Below are positions 1 to 8,457 of a stretch of DNA of 64,000 nt, in pieces. Within the stretch, counting starts at the first letter, position 1. Each line of letters starts with the position of its first letter. The stretch is from positions 148,659 through 212,658 of the forward strand of contig CAVSRC010000012.1 of assembly GCA_963730325.1 (NCBI GenBank), read 5' to 3'. A program made the translations under genes and the position numbers. Under the pieces are notes generated by a model. It saw only the letters and a list, made by a program, of their open reading frames with translations, had not been told where the DNA came from and ran no database searches. This DNA is from CAVSRC01 sp963730325 (GTDB taxonomy: Bacteria > Pseudomonadota > Alphaproteobacteria > Rhizobiales > Kaistiaceae).

Positions 1-2553
1 CTGCCGCAGAACGCCGTCACCGCGACGGTGGAGGCGCTGTCGGCGCTGATCGAGAGCGGCCGGCCGGAGTTCCGCGACAAGACCTGGGTGCCGCATCGTC
101 CGCCGCGGCCGGAGAAATCCGAGGGCGGCGTGCCGCTGAAGATCGTCTCCGAGCTGACGCCGAAGGGCGACCAGCCGACGGCGATCGCCGAGCTGGTGTC
201 GGGCATCGACGCCGAGGAGCGCGACCAGGTGCTGCTCGGCGTCACCGGCTCGGGCAAGACCTACACCATGGCCAAGGTGATCGAGGCGACGCAGCGGCCG
301 GCGCTCATCCTGGCGCCCAACAAGACGCTCGCCGCCCAGCTCTATGGCGAGTTCAAGTCGTTCTTCCCGGAAAACGCGGTCGAGTATTTCGTCTCCTATT
401 ACGACTACTACCAGCCGGAGGCCTACGTTCCGCGCACCGACACCTATATCGAGAAGGAATCCTCCATCAACGAGCAGATCGACCGCATGCGCCATTCGGC
501 GACGCGCTCGCTGCTCGAACGCGACGACGTCATCATCGTCGCCAGCGTGTCGTGCATCTACGGCATCGGCTCGGTCGAGACCTATACGGCGATGACCTTC
601 GCGCTCACGGTCGGCGATCGCATCGACCAGCGCCAGCTCCTCGCCGATCTGGTGGCGCTGCACTACAAGCGCGCCGATGCCGATTTCCGCCGCGGCACCT
701 TCCGCGTGCGCGGCGATACCGTCGACCTGTTCCCGGCCCATCTGGAGGATCGCGCCTGGCGCGTCGCCCTGTTCGGCAACGAGATCGAATCGATCACCGA
801 GTTCGATCCGCTCACCGGCCAGAAGGCGGGCAGCCTCAAGCAGGTCAAGGTCTACGCCAACTCGCACTATGTCACCCCGCGGCCGACGCTGGCGCAGGCG
901 GTGAAGAGCATCAAGGAAGAGCTGCGCCATCGTCTGGAGGAGCTCAGTGCCGCCGGGCGCCTGCTCGAGGCGCAGCGGCTGGAGCAGCGCTGCCGCTTCG
1001 ACATCGAGATGATCGAGGCGACCGGCTCGTGCGCCGGCATCGAGAACTATTCGCGCTATCTCACCGGCCGCAAGCCGGGCGAGCCGCCGCCGACGCTGTT
1101 CGAATACCTGCCCGACAACGCGCTGGTCTTCGTCGACGAGAGCCACGTCACCGTGCCGCAGATCGGCGGCATGTATCGCGGCGACTTCCGGCGCAAGGCG
1201 ACGCTCGCCGAATACGGCTTCCGCCTGCCGTCGTGCATGGACAACCGGCCGCTGCGCTTCGAGGAATGGGACCTGATGCGCCCGCAGACCACCTATGTCT
1301 CGGCGACGCCGGGCGGCTGGGAGATGGAGCGCACCGGCGGCGTCTTCGCCGAACAGGTCATCCGCCCGACCGGCCTCATCGACCCGCCGGTCGAGGTGCG
1401 CCCCGCCAAGGCCCAGGTCGACGACGTGCTCGGCGAGATCCGCGAGACGGCGCTGCATGGCTACCGCACGCTGGTCACCGTGCTGACCAAGCGCATGGCC
1501 GAGGATTTGACCGAATACCTGCACGAGCAGGGCGTGCGCGTGCGCTACATGCATTCCGACGTGGAGACGCTGGAGCGCATCGAGATCATCCGCGACCTCA
1601 GGCTCGGCGCCTTCGACGTGCTGGTCGGCATCAACCTCTTGCGCGAGGGCCTCGACATTCCCGAATGCGCGCTGGTCGCCATCCTCGATGCCGACAAGGA
1701 GGGCTTCCTGCGCTCGGAGACCTCGCTCATCCAGACCATCGGCCGGGCCGCGCGCAACGTCGACAGCAAGGTCATCCTCTATGCCGATCGCATCACCGGC
1801 TCGATGGAGCGCGCCATGGCGGAGACCGGCCGCCGGCGCGAGAAGCAGGTCGAATACAACACCCTGAACGGCATCACGCCGGAGAGCATCAAGAAGCAGA
1901 TCGGCGACATCATGTCGTCGGTCTACGAGCGCGACCACGTCATCGTGCCCACCGGCCTGGCGGAAGAGGGCGCCGCCATCGGCCACAATTTCAAGGCGAC
2001 GCTGGCCGACCTGGAGAAGCGCATGCGCGACGCCGCCGCCGACCTCGAATTCGAGGAGGCGGCGCGGCTGCGCGACGAGATCAAGCGGCTGGAGGAGATG
2101 GAACTTGCCGTCGCCGACGACCCGCTGGCCCGCAATCCGGGGGAGGGTGGGTGGCCGTCTCGTTCGGGCACCAGTCCGGGCGGAGCGAGGCAAGGCCAAG
2201 CGGCCGCCGGGCGGTCAGCCCGCCCTCGCGGAGGCGGCGAGCGCGGCGAGCCTGCCGTGAGCGGAAAGGGTCCAAGAAAGAATTCCCTGGACGAGATGAC
2301 CGTGCGCCGCACCGAGATTCCGGTTCAGGGCGCGCGCCCGACGAAACCCTCGCTTGACGTCATGGGCCCGGGCACCGACCGCGAAACGCCGATGCCCCAA
2401 ACGTCCACATCGAAGACGCGCCCGCACGCGCCCTCGCTGAAAGAGACCCACGAATACGATTTCATCCCGGCGGACAAGGACAAGCGCCCATCCCCGCGCT
2501 CCTTCGGCGGCAAGCCCGGCAGCCCGGTCGGGCGGGGCAAGCGAAGGCGATGA
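1..2553 (+). CDS. uvrB: UvrABC excision nuclease subunit B, 5' end outside window
   Basis: UvrB is the damage-verifying helicase-like subunit of nucleotide excision repair; it is loaded by UvrA and recruits UvrC. The open frame runs in from base 1, so the start lies upstream; numbering here is from the GTG at base 28. Visible are the Walker A GVTGSGKT (about residues 71-78), the beta-hairpin region YYDYYQPEAYVPRTDTYIEKE-type signature (about 125-145), the DESH box, the SATPGGWE motif, helicase motif VI QTIGRAARN and a C-terminal UVR coiled-coil domain that binds UvrC (about 655-690). About 140 further residues follow that are Gly/Arg/Pro-rich and low in complexity, with a SLD-type repeated motif. 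The family assignment is certain; the tail may contain an in-frame repeat insertion (about 2140-2275). Confidence 0.98.
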   Translation: MPQNAVTATVEALSALIESGRPEFRDKTWVPHRPPRPEKSEGGVPLKIVSELTPKGDQPTAIAELVSGIDAEERDQVLLGVTGSGKTYTMAKVIEATQRPALILAPNKTLAAQLYGEFKSFFPENAVEYFVSYYDYYQPEAYVPRTDTYIEKESSINEQIDRMRHSATRSLLERDDVIIVASVSCIYGIGSVETYTAMTFALTVGDRIDQRQLLADLVALHYKRADADFRRGTFRVRGDTVDLFPAHLEDRAWRVALFGNEIESITEFDPLTGQKAGSLKQVKVYANSHYVTPRPTLAQAVKSIKEELRHRLEELSAAGRLLEAQRLEQRCRFDIEMIEATGSCAGIENYSRYLTGRKPGEPPPTLFEYLPDNALVFVDESHVTVPQIGGMYRGDFRRKATLAEYGFRLPSCMDNRPLRFEEWDLMRPQTTYVSATPGGWEMERTGGVFAEQVIRPTGLIDPPVEVRPAKAQVDDVLGEIRETALHGYRTLVTVLTKRMAEDLTEYLHEQGVRVRYMHSDVETLERIEIIRDLRLGAFDVLVGINLLREGLDIPECALVAILDADKEGFLRSETSLIQTIGRAARNVDSKVILYADRITGSMERAMAETGRRREKQVEYNTLNGITPESIKKQIGDIMSSVYERDHVIVPTGLAEEGAAIGHNFKATLADLEKRMRDAAADLEFEEAARLRDEIKRLEEMELAVADDPLARNPGEGGWPSRSGTSPGGARQGQAAAGRSARPRGGGERGEPAVSGKGPRKNSLDEMTVRRTEIPVQGARPTKPSLDVMGPGTDRETPMPQTSTSKTRPHAPSLKETHEYDFIPADKDKRPSPRSFGGKPGSPVGRGKRRR

Positions 2554-2918
2554 CAATGCGTCTTGCCATGATCGCGGTGCTCGTCAGCGCGGCTCTCACG
2601 CCGCCCGCCTTGGCGGCCGAGGTTTCGGCGGCAACCTGCGACGCCGATCTCGCCGCCGTCGGCGCCAGCTTCGACGAAACACAGGCCCGGCTGGAAAAGG
2701 CCGCCAGCGCAGATCAGGCGGAAAAGTGCGCGGCGATCCGGCGCCACGTCGAGGTCATGGCCAACGGTGTCAATGTGTTCCAGCGTTGTCTGCCAGGGGG
2801 GCACGACAAGGGCGAGAATATCGGTCAGCTTGTCGGCTCGATCGCCGATTTTCTCGATATCAGCGACTCTCTCGGCTGTCCCGCGTTCGATCCGCCGAAG
2901 ATCGATGGCATGGAATAG
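2550..2918 (+). CDS. Small exported hypothetical protein
   Basis: I do not recognise this 122-residue protein. It starts with a clear Sec signal peptide (a hydrophobic stretch ending in PPALA, cleavage near residue 24) and the mature part is helical with four cysteines (CDA, KCAA, RCLP, GCPA), which suggests a small disulfide-containing periplasmic protein. Its ATG overlaps the uvrB stop codon (ATGA), which favours translational coupling; a second ATG six bases on (2556) would remove only two residues. It is probably not involved in repair, since it is exported. Confidence 0.7.
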   Translation: MTMRLAMIAVLVSAALTPPALAAEVSAATCDADLAAVGASFDETQARLEKAASADQAEKCAAIRRHVEVMANGVNVFQRCLPGGHDKGENIGQLVGSIADFLDISDSLGCPAFDPPKIDGME

Positions 2919-3030
2919 GGCGGGCGCTTCGGCGCCGCCTCAGGGCCGGTCGTTCCTACCGCGACGTGGCATGCCCGGCGGCGACGCCGGCAAGCGAAGG
3001 CGATAGCACCTGTCCGACATCGGGCCGATC

Positions 3031-3222
3031 ATGAATTCGCCGCTCGGCTGGGCGCTCGTCATCGTCGTGCTGGGATGGCCGGTGCTGCTCGCCGGCGGCG
3101 TCGCCGGGCTGGTCGTCGGCTGGCTGATCGCGCGCAAGACCCGGCCCTGGCTCGGCGCGATTGTCGGCATGCTGACCGGTCTGGCCCTCGCCGCGATCGG
3201 CGTCGTCGCCTTTGCGGGGTGA
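3031..3222 (+). CDS. Small membrane protein, two transmembrane segments
   Basis: A 63-residue protein made almost entirely of two hydrophobic helices (about residues 7-33 and 41-62) joined by a short basic loop (ARKTRP), so an inner-membrane hairpin with Gly-rich packing faces. No recognisable family. The Shine-Dalgarno sequence is weak, so the start is not certain, but the hydrophobic pattern and the positive-inside loop look like a real protein. It follows the uvrB pair on the same strand with a 112-base gap. Confidence 0.5.
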   Translation: MNSPLGWALVIVVLGWPVLLAGGVAGLVVGWLIARKTRPWLGAIVGMLTGLALAAIGVVAFAG

Positions 3223-3334
3223 CCGATCGGGGCGCGAGGCTCTATGCGGCGGAGGCGGCCGATTGCCGAGCGACAAAGGCCCGTTCCGGTATGCCGCGCC
3301 GGGGAGAGGTGTCGCGCCGTGCTATGTGCGATTT

Positions 3335-3385
3335 CCCTCCCCGCATCGGGGAGGGTGGCCGGCGAGAGCCGGCCGGGCGGGGGCG
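3335..3385. repeat. Palindromic intergenic repeat
   Basis: Two perfect hairpins sit side by side: CCCTCCCCG/CGGGGAGGG (3335-3343 with 3347-3355) and GGCCGGC/GCCGGCC with a GAGA loop (3357-3363 with 3368-3374). This is the kind of GC-rich palindromic intergenic repeat common in Hyphomicrobiales, and related sequences occur near 4.3 kb and 59.4 kb in this window. Confidence 0.7.
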
Positions 3386-3409
3386 ATGAAGTAAACCGGC
3401 GACGCGGCG

Positions 3410-3652
3410 TCAGCGGCGGCCCTTGCGCACCAGCCGGGGAATGTCGCTGCGGGCAATGCCGAGGTCGCGCAGCACGGCCTCGTCGGCATCGGCGAGCCGG
3501 CGGACGCTCCGCCGCTCGTGCCAATAGTCGGCGATCGCCACGGCGGCCGTGGCCATCGTGTGGAGCGTGGTGAACACCGCCCGGCTGAGCCGGTCGGCGG
3601 CCGGCTGATTGAAGCTGCCGGCGGCGTGCGGACTGAGGCTGATCAGGGACAT
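3410..3652 (-). CDS. DUF1127 (YjiS-like) protein
   Basis: An 80-residue protein whose C-terminal half, from about residue 40, matches the DUF1127 pattern: a Trp (YWHERRSVRRL), then a helix LADADEAVLRDLGIARSDI and a basic end. DUF1127 proteins are small arginine-rich proteins widespread in alphaproteobacteria; larger members have been linked to RNA and phosphate or carbon metabolism, but the role of this one is unknown. It stands alone on the minus strand. Family call is confident from the spacing of the Arg-Leu and Leu-Gly-Ile motifs. Confidence 0.85.
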   Translation of the reverse strand: MSLISLSPHAAGSFNQPAADRLSRAVFTTLHTMATAAVAIADYWHERRSVRRLADADEAVLRDLGIARSDIPRLVRKGRR

Positions 3653-3877
3653 GATGTCTCTCCCTCCGGGGTGCGGGGAGAAGCCTGCGGTCCGGGTCGC
3701 GCGTTGTTGGCGACCGGGCTTGCCGCTCAGGGTCCGCCGTCACCCGGTTGCGCATGCCCGCGCCGTTCCGTCCTACGGACCAGCTGGCAGAGCTTGCGCA
3801 GGGGATGGATCATACGCCTTCCGGGTAAACCGACCGTTTGCGGGGGGGCGATGGCGGAAAACCGGGGCGGCGGGGAG

Positions 3878-4192
3878 TCATATCTCCCCCACATGCACCG
3901 CCAGCCACACGGTCGGCGTCTCGGTCCAGGTGACGCGGTGGCGTGTGTGGGCGGGGAGGAAGACGTAGTCGCCGGGTGAGAGCCGCATCTCGGCTTCGCC
4001 GTCGATGGCCAGACCGGCGCTGCCTGAGAGCAGGATCACCCATTCGTCATGGGCCTGGTCGTACCAGAAGCCGGGCGGCGAAGCCTGTCCGGTGGAGACG
4101 ATGCGCTCGATGCGCAAGCCCGGCCGGGCGAGGAGGTCGGTGAGCTCCTCCTCGGCGGAAGCGGCCGGCAGATCGGCGAAGATGTTGGGCAT
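3878..4192 (-). CDS. Cupin-domain protein
   Basis: A 104-residue single-domain cupin. The two cupin motifs are visible: a first one around HDEWVILLSGSAGLAID and a second around LSPGDYVFLPAHTRHRVTW, with the usual metal-ligand His and Glu pattern, so a small metal-binding beta barrel; the substrate is unknown. The ATG at 4192 is chosen over an upstream one (4213) because a GAGGAAA Shine-Dalgarno lies just before it. This class resembles cupins annotated as phosphoribosylaminoimidazole carboxylase-like or cupin 2 proteins, but function cannot be inferred. Confidence 0.85.
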   Translation of the reverse strand: MPNIFADLPAASAEEELTDLLARPGLRIERIVSTGQASPPGFWYDQAHDEWVILLSGSAGLAIDGEAEMRLSPGDYVFLPAHTRHRVTWTETPTVWLAVHVGEI

Positions 4193-4324
4193 GGTGTTTC
4201 CTCGGCTCGTCATGGCCCGGCAAACACTATGCCCCAGCGATCAGAGATGTGGATGCTCTGCAGCGTGGCACCACACCAAACCTCGCCTTTGAGGCAGGGC
4301 TATCGCATGTGGCACGGGCGCCAA

Positions 4325-4433
4325 CCCTCTCCCCTTGCGGGAGAGGGTGGACCGCGCAGCGGTCCGGGTGAGGGGTGCGGGCACGGCCTTGCCATTCCCC
4401 CTCACCCTGTCCCTCTCCCGCAAGGGGAGAGGG
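4325..4433. repeat. 109-bp inverted-repeat intergenic element
   Basis: Its 23-bp ends (4325-4347 and 4411-4433) are perfect inverted copies of each other and each is itself a hairpin, CCCTCTCCC/GGGAGAGGG. A third hairpin, GGACCGC/GCGGTCC, lies at 4349-4365. The same 23-bp end recurs at 59444-59466. It fits a MITE-like or REP-like non-coding element of rhizobial genomes. Confidence 0.8.
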
Positions 4434-4486
4434 AACGAATACGGCCGAGGCCGACATGTCGCCCGAATCCCCGCTATGATGCGCGC

Positions 4487-5017
4487 ATGACCGCCTATGT
4501 TGCCCTGCTGCGCGCCGTCAATGTCGGCGGGCGCGGCGTCAAGATGGCCGAGTTGCGTGCGCTCTTCGCCGACCTCGGGCTTGCCGGTGCGCGCACCCAT
4601 CTGCAAAGCGGCAATGTCGTCTTCGCTGCGGACGGCGATCGCGCCGAGATCGCCGCGACCATAGAAGCGGGCATCGTCGATCGCTTCGGTTTCCGTTCGG
4701 AGACCATGCTGCGCAGCGCCGCCGAAATGAAGCGGCTTATCGGGCGCAACCCGTTTCCCGAAATGGCCGAGGCCGACCCCAGCCATCTCCTGGTGATGTT
4801 CCTCGCCGGCCTGCCGACGGCGGCGGATCGCGCCGCGCTCAGGATGGAGTGGGACGGGCCGGAGAGGTGGAAGGCGGTCGGGCCGGATCTGTTCATCTGT
4901 TACCCCGCGAGCATCGGCAAGTCGAAGCTGAAGCTGAAACTGGCGACGCCGGGGACCGGGCGTAACTGGAACGTGGTGCGGGCGCTGGCGGCCCTGGCGG
5001 CGGAGGCCGCCGGCTGA
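4487..5017 (+). CDS. DUF1697 family protein
   Basis: A 176-residue protein of the normal DUF1697 length. It opens with the family signature YVALLRAVNVGGRGVKMAEL and continues with LFADLGLAGARTHLQSGNVVF, then ends with a KSKLKLKLATPGTGRNWNV segment, all typical of the family. Biochemical role is unknown. The frame is open further upstream, but that part is the inverted-repeat element, so the ATG at 4487 is the sensible start. Confidence 0.92.
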   Translation: MTAYVALLRAVNVGGRGVKMAELRALFADLGLAGARTHLQSGNVVFAADGDRAEIAATIEAGIVDRFGFRSETMLRSAAEMKRLIGRNPFPEMAEADPSHLLVMFLAGLPTAADRAALRMEWDGPERWKAVGPDLFICYPASIGKSKLKLKLATPGTGRNWNVVRALAALAAEAAG

Positions 5018-5099
5018 GCGAGATCAATTCACAGCCGCCCGCGGCGCGGCTAGTATTCCCCGGTGCCGCGTGTGCCGCACGCATGAAGGAGGACGTCTC

Positions 5100-5249
5100 A
5101 TGTCGAAAGGACGGGACAGGCCGGGCCACCAGAAGAAGAAGCCCAAATCCGACAAGAACAAGAAGAACAAGCACCAGCCCTTCGGCGGCAAGACGCCGTC
5201 GCCGGTGATGGCGACCATGCATCCGGACGAGGTGAAGAAGTCAGGCTGA
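5100..5249 (+). CDS. Lysine-rich 49-residue protein
   Basis: A short frame with an excellent Shine-Dalgarno, AAGGAGG at 5086-5092, seven bases before the ATG. The product is very basic in its first half (HQKKKPKSDKNKKNKHQ) and ends with a less charged segment containing PVMATMHPDEVKKSG. Lysine clusters of this type suggest nucleic-acid or ribosome binding, but that is inference. It has no obvious partner; the next genes are divergent. Confidence 0.6.
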   Translation: MSKGRDRPGHQKKKPKSDKNKKNKHQPFGGKTPSPVMATMHPDEVKKSG

Positions 5250-5371
5250 TATCGGGCCGGCCGCCGGGTCCGGATTGCGGACGTCGCGCGCGGCGTGTCG
5301 GGAGGCTGGCTGCGATCCCGGCACGGTTGCCCGCGCCGGGATTGCATGGGGGAACGCGACAGGCAGCGCGA

Positions 5372-5860
5372 TCACTTGCAGCAGACCGAACCCACGCTGC
5401 TGCTGCCGGCACTGATGCCGCCGCCGGACCCGCCGCCGGACCCGTTGCCGCCGGAGCCGCCGCCGAACTGCTTGCCGAGCGAATCGAGAACCGTCTGGCG
5501 ATTGGTGATTTCCTTGCTGATTCCATCGGAGACCGCCGAACCGTAGTCGGGCGTGAACTTTCCGGCGCGGATGGTGCCGCCCCGCGGCTGGACATTGGCG
5601 ACCATGGTGCAGCGGACAGTAGCGAACTTCGCATTCACCTTGCCGCCGTTGGCGACGAAACCGCTGAACTGGAACCTCTCGGCGCCCTTGAAGCCCTTGC
5701 TGCTGCAATATGCCGAGGCGAGCGTGCCGAGGTCGCTCGTCTTGCCGTTCTTGAGGCCGACGCTGGCGTTGTTGAACTGCTCGTAGGCGTACGCGCTGGC
5801 AATACCGGTGCACAGAGCGAGTGCGGCTACAGCCGCCGTAACGATGCCTGACCTGATCAT
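5372..5860 (-). CDS. Exported protein with Gly/Ser-rich tail
   Basis: A 162-residue protein with a Sec signal peptide (hydrophobic stretch after MIRSG, cleavage near ASAYA, residue 24-26), a central domain with three cysteines, and a C-terminal Gly/Ser-rich stretch (about residues 133-155) ending in a CC motif. The family is not recognised. The Gly/Ser run looks like a flexible linker or a surface-exposed low-complexity tail. A strong hairpin lies in its upstream region (5889-5912). Confidence 0.75.
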   Translation of the reverse strand: MIRSGIVTAAVAALALCTGIASAYAYEQFNNASVGLKNGKTSDLGTLASAYCSSKGFKGAERFQFSGFVANGGKVNAKFATVRCTMVANVQPRGGTIRAGKFTPDYGSAVSDGISKEITNRQTVLDSLGKQFGGGSGGNGSGGGSGGGISAGSSSVGSVCCK

Positions 5861-5888
5861 TTGCTGTTTCCTAATCCTGAAAGAAATG

Positions 5889-5917
5889 AGCGGCGCCGGA
5901 TGGCGCCGCTCTTGTTG
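5889..5917. terminator. Perfect hairpin between divergent genes
   Basis: GAGCGGCGCC/GGCGCCGCTC with a GGAT loop, followed by TTGTT on the + strand and by an A/T-rich ATTTCTTTC on the minus strand. It lies between two divergent gene starts, so it cannot simply end either neighbour. It could be an attenuator in the leader of the 5860 gene, or it could end a short unannotated transcript. Confidence 0.55.
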
Positions 5918-5992
5918 GTGGCTTATGTCAGTGTGGCCTGCGGCATGCAGTGATGCCTGTCACACACGATGGAGCGCTCGAGGGAGGGCAAC

Positions 5993-6775
5993 ATGATCCG
6001 GGTCGGTATCGGCGGGTGGACCTTTGCGCCGTGGCGCGGGACCTTCTATCCGGACGGTCTCAAGCATGCCGACGAGCTGAAATACGCGGCAAGCAAGCTC
6101 ACCTCGATCGAGATCAACGGCACCTTCTATCGCACCCAGTCGGCGGCGAGCTTCGCCAAGTGGCGCGACGAGACGCCGGAGGATTTCGTCTTCGCGGTGA
6201 AGGGCCACCGCGCCGTGGTCAACAAGAAGGTTCTGGCCGAGGCCGGCGAGGCGATCGACTGGTTCCTCAAGTCGGGCATCACCGAGCTCGGGCCCAAGCT
6301 CGGTCCGCTGCTCTGGCAGTTCGCGCCTTACAAGAAGTTCGACCCTGACGACTTCGGCGCCTTCCTGGCGCTGCTGCCGAAGGCGGCGGACGGCGTGCAG
6401 CTCCGCCACGTGGTCGAGGTGCGCTCGCAGAGCTTTCTCGTGCCGGAGTTCGTGGCGCTCCTGCGCAAGCACAATGTCGCCGTGGTCTCAGCCCACTCCG
6501 ACGACTACCCGGCGATTGCCGATGTCACCGCCGATTTCGTTTATGCCCGCTTGCAGAAGTCGCAGGAGACGATCGCCACCGGCTATGCCCCGGCCGATCT
6601 CGATGGCTGGGCGGCGCGCGCCAGGCTCTGGGCCGCAGGCGGCGAGGTGGACGATTTGCCGCGCTTCGGCGCCAAGGCGGCGGCGAAAAAGAAGCGCGAC
6701 GTCTTCGTCTACATGATCGCCGGCGCCAAGGTCCGCGCCCCCGCGGCGGCACAGGCTTTGATCGCGCGGCTGTAG
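5993..6775 (+). CDS. DUF72 family protein (YecE-like)
   Basis: A 260-residue TIM-barrel-like DUF72 protein. The N-terminal signature IRVGIGGWTFAPWRGTFYP and the SIEINGTFYRTQ strand are diagnostic, and the region ending in WAAGG is the usual family end, here with a Lys-rich loop (KAAAKKKRDVF). Its activity is unknown. The ATG at 5993 follows a GGGAGG Shine-Dalgarno; an upstream ATG in frame (5969) lacks one. Confidence 0.93.
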   Translation: MIRVGIGGWTFAPWRGTFYPDGLKHADELKYAASKLTSIEINGTFYRTQSAASFAKWRDETPEDFVFAVKGHRAVVNKKVLAEAGEAIDWFLKSGITELGPKLGPLLWQFAPYKKFDPDDFGAFLALLPKAADGVQLRHVVEVRSQSFLVPEFVALLRKHNVAVVSAHSDDYPAIADVTADFVYARLQKSQETIATGYAPADLDGWAARARLWAAGGEVDDLPRFGAKAAAKKKRDVFVYMIAGAKVRAPAAAQALIARL

Positions 6776-6964
6776 CCCGTCCCGGCCCCCATTTGCCACG
6801 CTTCACCGCGGCTAACCGACGGTCACGCAAGGTGAGCCGCCGGCCGTAATCGTGCCTCAATTGACAGGGCATTTCGCCTCAGCGCCGCACAGGGATGCGG
6901 GGGCGGCGCGTGGCTGGGAGGGACATGCAAACGATGCGGCCTATCAGTAGACGGAAGTCAGAGA

Positions 6965-7363
6965 GTGAAAGTAAGCAAGTCACGCGTTTTTGCGTTCGGG
7001 GCAGTCATTGTGGCGTTTGCAGCAGTGGCAGGTCTTCAGTCGAGTGAAGCGTCGGCCGCCCAGTGCGGCAGAGCGTCCTGGTACAGCATGGGTACCAGGA
7101 CGGCGAGCGGGGAAAAGATGAATGCCAATGCGCTCGCGGCAGCCCATCGCTTCCTTCCCTTCGGCACCCACGTCAGGGTCGACAATCTCGCCAATGGCCG
7201 CTCGGTGGTCGTGCGCATCAACGATCGCGGACCTTTCGTCGGCGGTCGGGTGATCGATCTCACCCGTGGCGCCGCCGCCGCGATCGGCATGATCCATTCG
7301 GGCACGGCCAAGGTGCGTATCACCGTCATCGACGGCAGCAAGCATCTCAAGGGCTGCTCGTAG
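6965..7363 (+). CDS. Secreted RlpA-like double-psi beta-barrel protein
   Basis: A 132-residue exported protein. A signal peptide (hydrophobic segment ending SEASA, residues about 1-31) precedes a septal-ring lytic transglycosylase RlpA-type double-psi beta-barrel: ASWY, TASGEKMNAN, ALAAAHRFLPFGTHVRV and INDRGPFVGGRVIDLTRGAA. RlpA cuts glycan strands lacking stem peptides, but this copy has no SPOR domain and no lipobox, so its recruitment to the septum is doubtful. The start is GTG with a weak purine-rich leader. Confidence 0.9.
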   Translation: MKVSKSRVFAFGAVIVAFAAVAGLQSSEASAAQCGRASWYSMGTRTASGEKMNANALAAAHRFLPFGTHVRVDNLANGRSVVVRINDRGPFVGGRVIDLTRGAAAAIGMIHSGTAKVRITVIDGSKHLKGCS

Positions 7364-7366
7364 CCG

Positions 7367-8452
7367 TCAGGCGAAATCGTCCAGCCGGTCGAATGCCACT
7401 GACTTGATCAGGGCAACGACCGGCTGACCGATCGCGATGTCGAGCGCCTTGGCCGCGTCGCGTGTGATGCGCGCCACCAGCATCTGACCGCCGGCATCGA
7501 GCTGCACCTCGACCATGCCGCTTGGGTCGACGGCGATATCGGTCACCGTCGCGCTGAGGCGGTTGCGGATCGACAGCAGGCCGGGATCGCCCACCGCCAG
7601 CGCCACCTCGCGGGCGCGCACGCGCAGGCGCACCGCGCTGCCCGGCGGCCGGTCGATCGTCGGTGTCCACATGCGCCCGGCCGGATGGTCGAGCACCGTG
7701 GTGCCGTTGTCGCTATCGTGGGCGACGACCTCGGCCATCAGAACCATGCTCGCCTCGAAACGCCCGGTATGGGGGCGCAGGTCGAGCCGGCCGAACACGT
7801 CGTTCACCGTGCCGCTGGCGATCGTCCTGCCCTCGGCGATGAGCACCAGCGTATCGGCCAGCCGCGTCACCTCGTCGACGCTGTGGCTGACATAGACGAT
7901 GGGCAATCGCATCTCGTCGCGCAGGCGCTCGATATAGGGCAGGATCTCCTCCTTGCGCGCCGGATCGAGAGAGGCCAGCGGCTCGTCCATGATGAGCAGG
8001 CGCGGGCTCTGCAACAAGGCACGGCCGATGGCGACGCGCTGCTTCTCGCCGCCCGACAGGCTCGCCGGCCGCCGCTTGAGCAGATCGCCGATGCCGAGCA
8101 GCGCGACGATCTGGTCGAACGACCCCCAGCGTTGCCGCTGCGGCGTGCGCCGGCGTCCGTACATCAGGTTGCCGCGCACCGAATAGTGCGGAAAGAGCCG
8201 GCCCTCCTGGAAAACGTAGCCGATGCCGCGCTTGCGCACCGGCACGTCGATGTTCGCGCCGGAATCGAACAGCGGCACGTCGTCGAGGCGGATCGAGCCC
8301 TCGTCCGGGCGCACCAGCCCGGCGATGGCGTTGATGAGCGTCGACTTGCCGGCGCCGGAACGGCCGAAGAGGGCGGTGACGCCGGCGGCGCCAGTGAAGC
8401 GCGCAGACAGCGTGAAGGCGCCCAACGTCTTTTCGATGTTCACTTCGAGCAT
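7367..8452 (-). CDS. modC: Molybdate ABC transporter ATP-binding protein
   Basis: A 361-residue ATPase that energises molybdate import. Walker A GRSGAGKST lies near residues 30-38, the Q-loop follows in VFQEGRLFPH, then the LSGGEKQRVAIGRALL signature, Walker B LLIMDEPLASLD and the H-loop in VSHS. The C-terminal third (from about residue 290) is a TOBE/Mop domain, which binds molybdate oxyanion and feeds back on transport. The start ATG lies 5 bases after the modB stop. The frame is open far upstream through modB, but that part is a shadow. Confidence 0.95.
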   Translation of the reverse strand: MLEVNIEKTLGAFTLSARFTGAAGVTALFGRSGAGKSTLINAIAGLVRPDEGSIRLDDVPLFDSGANIDVPVRKRGIGYVFQEGRLFPHYSVRGNLMYGRRRTPQRQRWGSFDQIVALLGIGDLLKRRPASLSGGEKQRVAIGRALLQSPRLLIMDEPLASLDPARKEEILPYIERLRDEMRLPIVYVSHSVDEVTRLADTLVLIAEGRTIASGTVNDVFGRLDLRPHTGRFEASMVLMAEVVAHDSDNGTTVLDHPAGRMWTPTIDRPPGSAVRLRVRAREVALAVGDPGLLSIRNRLSATVTDIAVDPSGMVEVQLDAGGQMLVARITRDAAKALDIAIGQPVVALIKSVAFDRLDDFA

Positions 8453-8457
8453 CGGAA

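Noticed and set aside
4049..4486. N-terminal extension of the DUF1697 protein
   Set aside because: The open frame upstream of 4487 is the inverted-repeat element; family length supports the later start.
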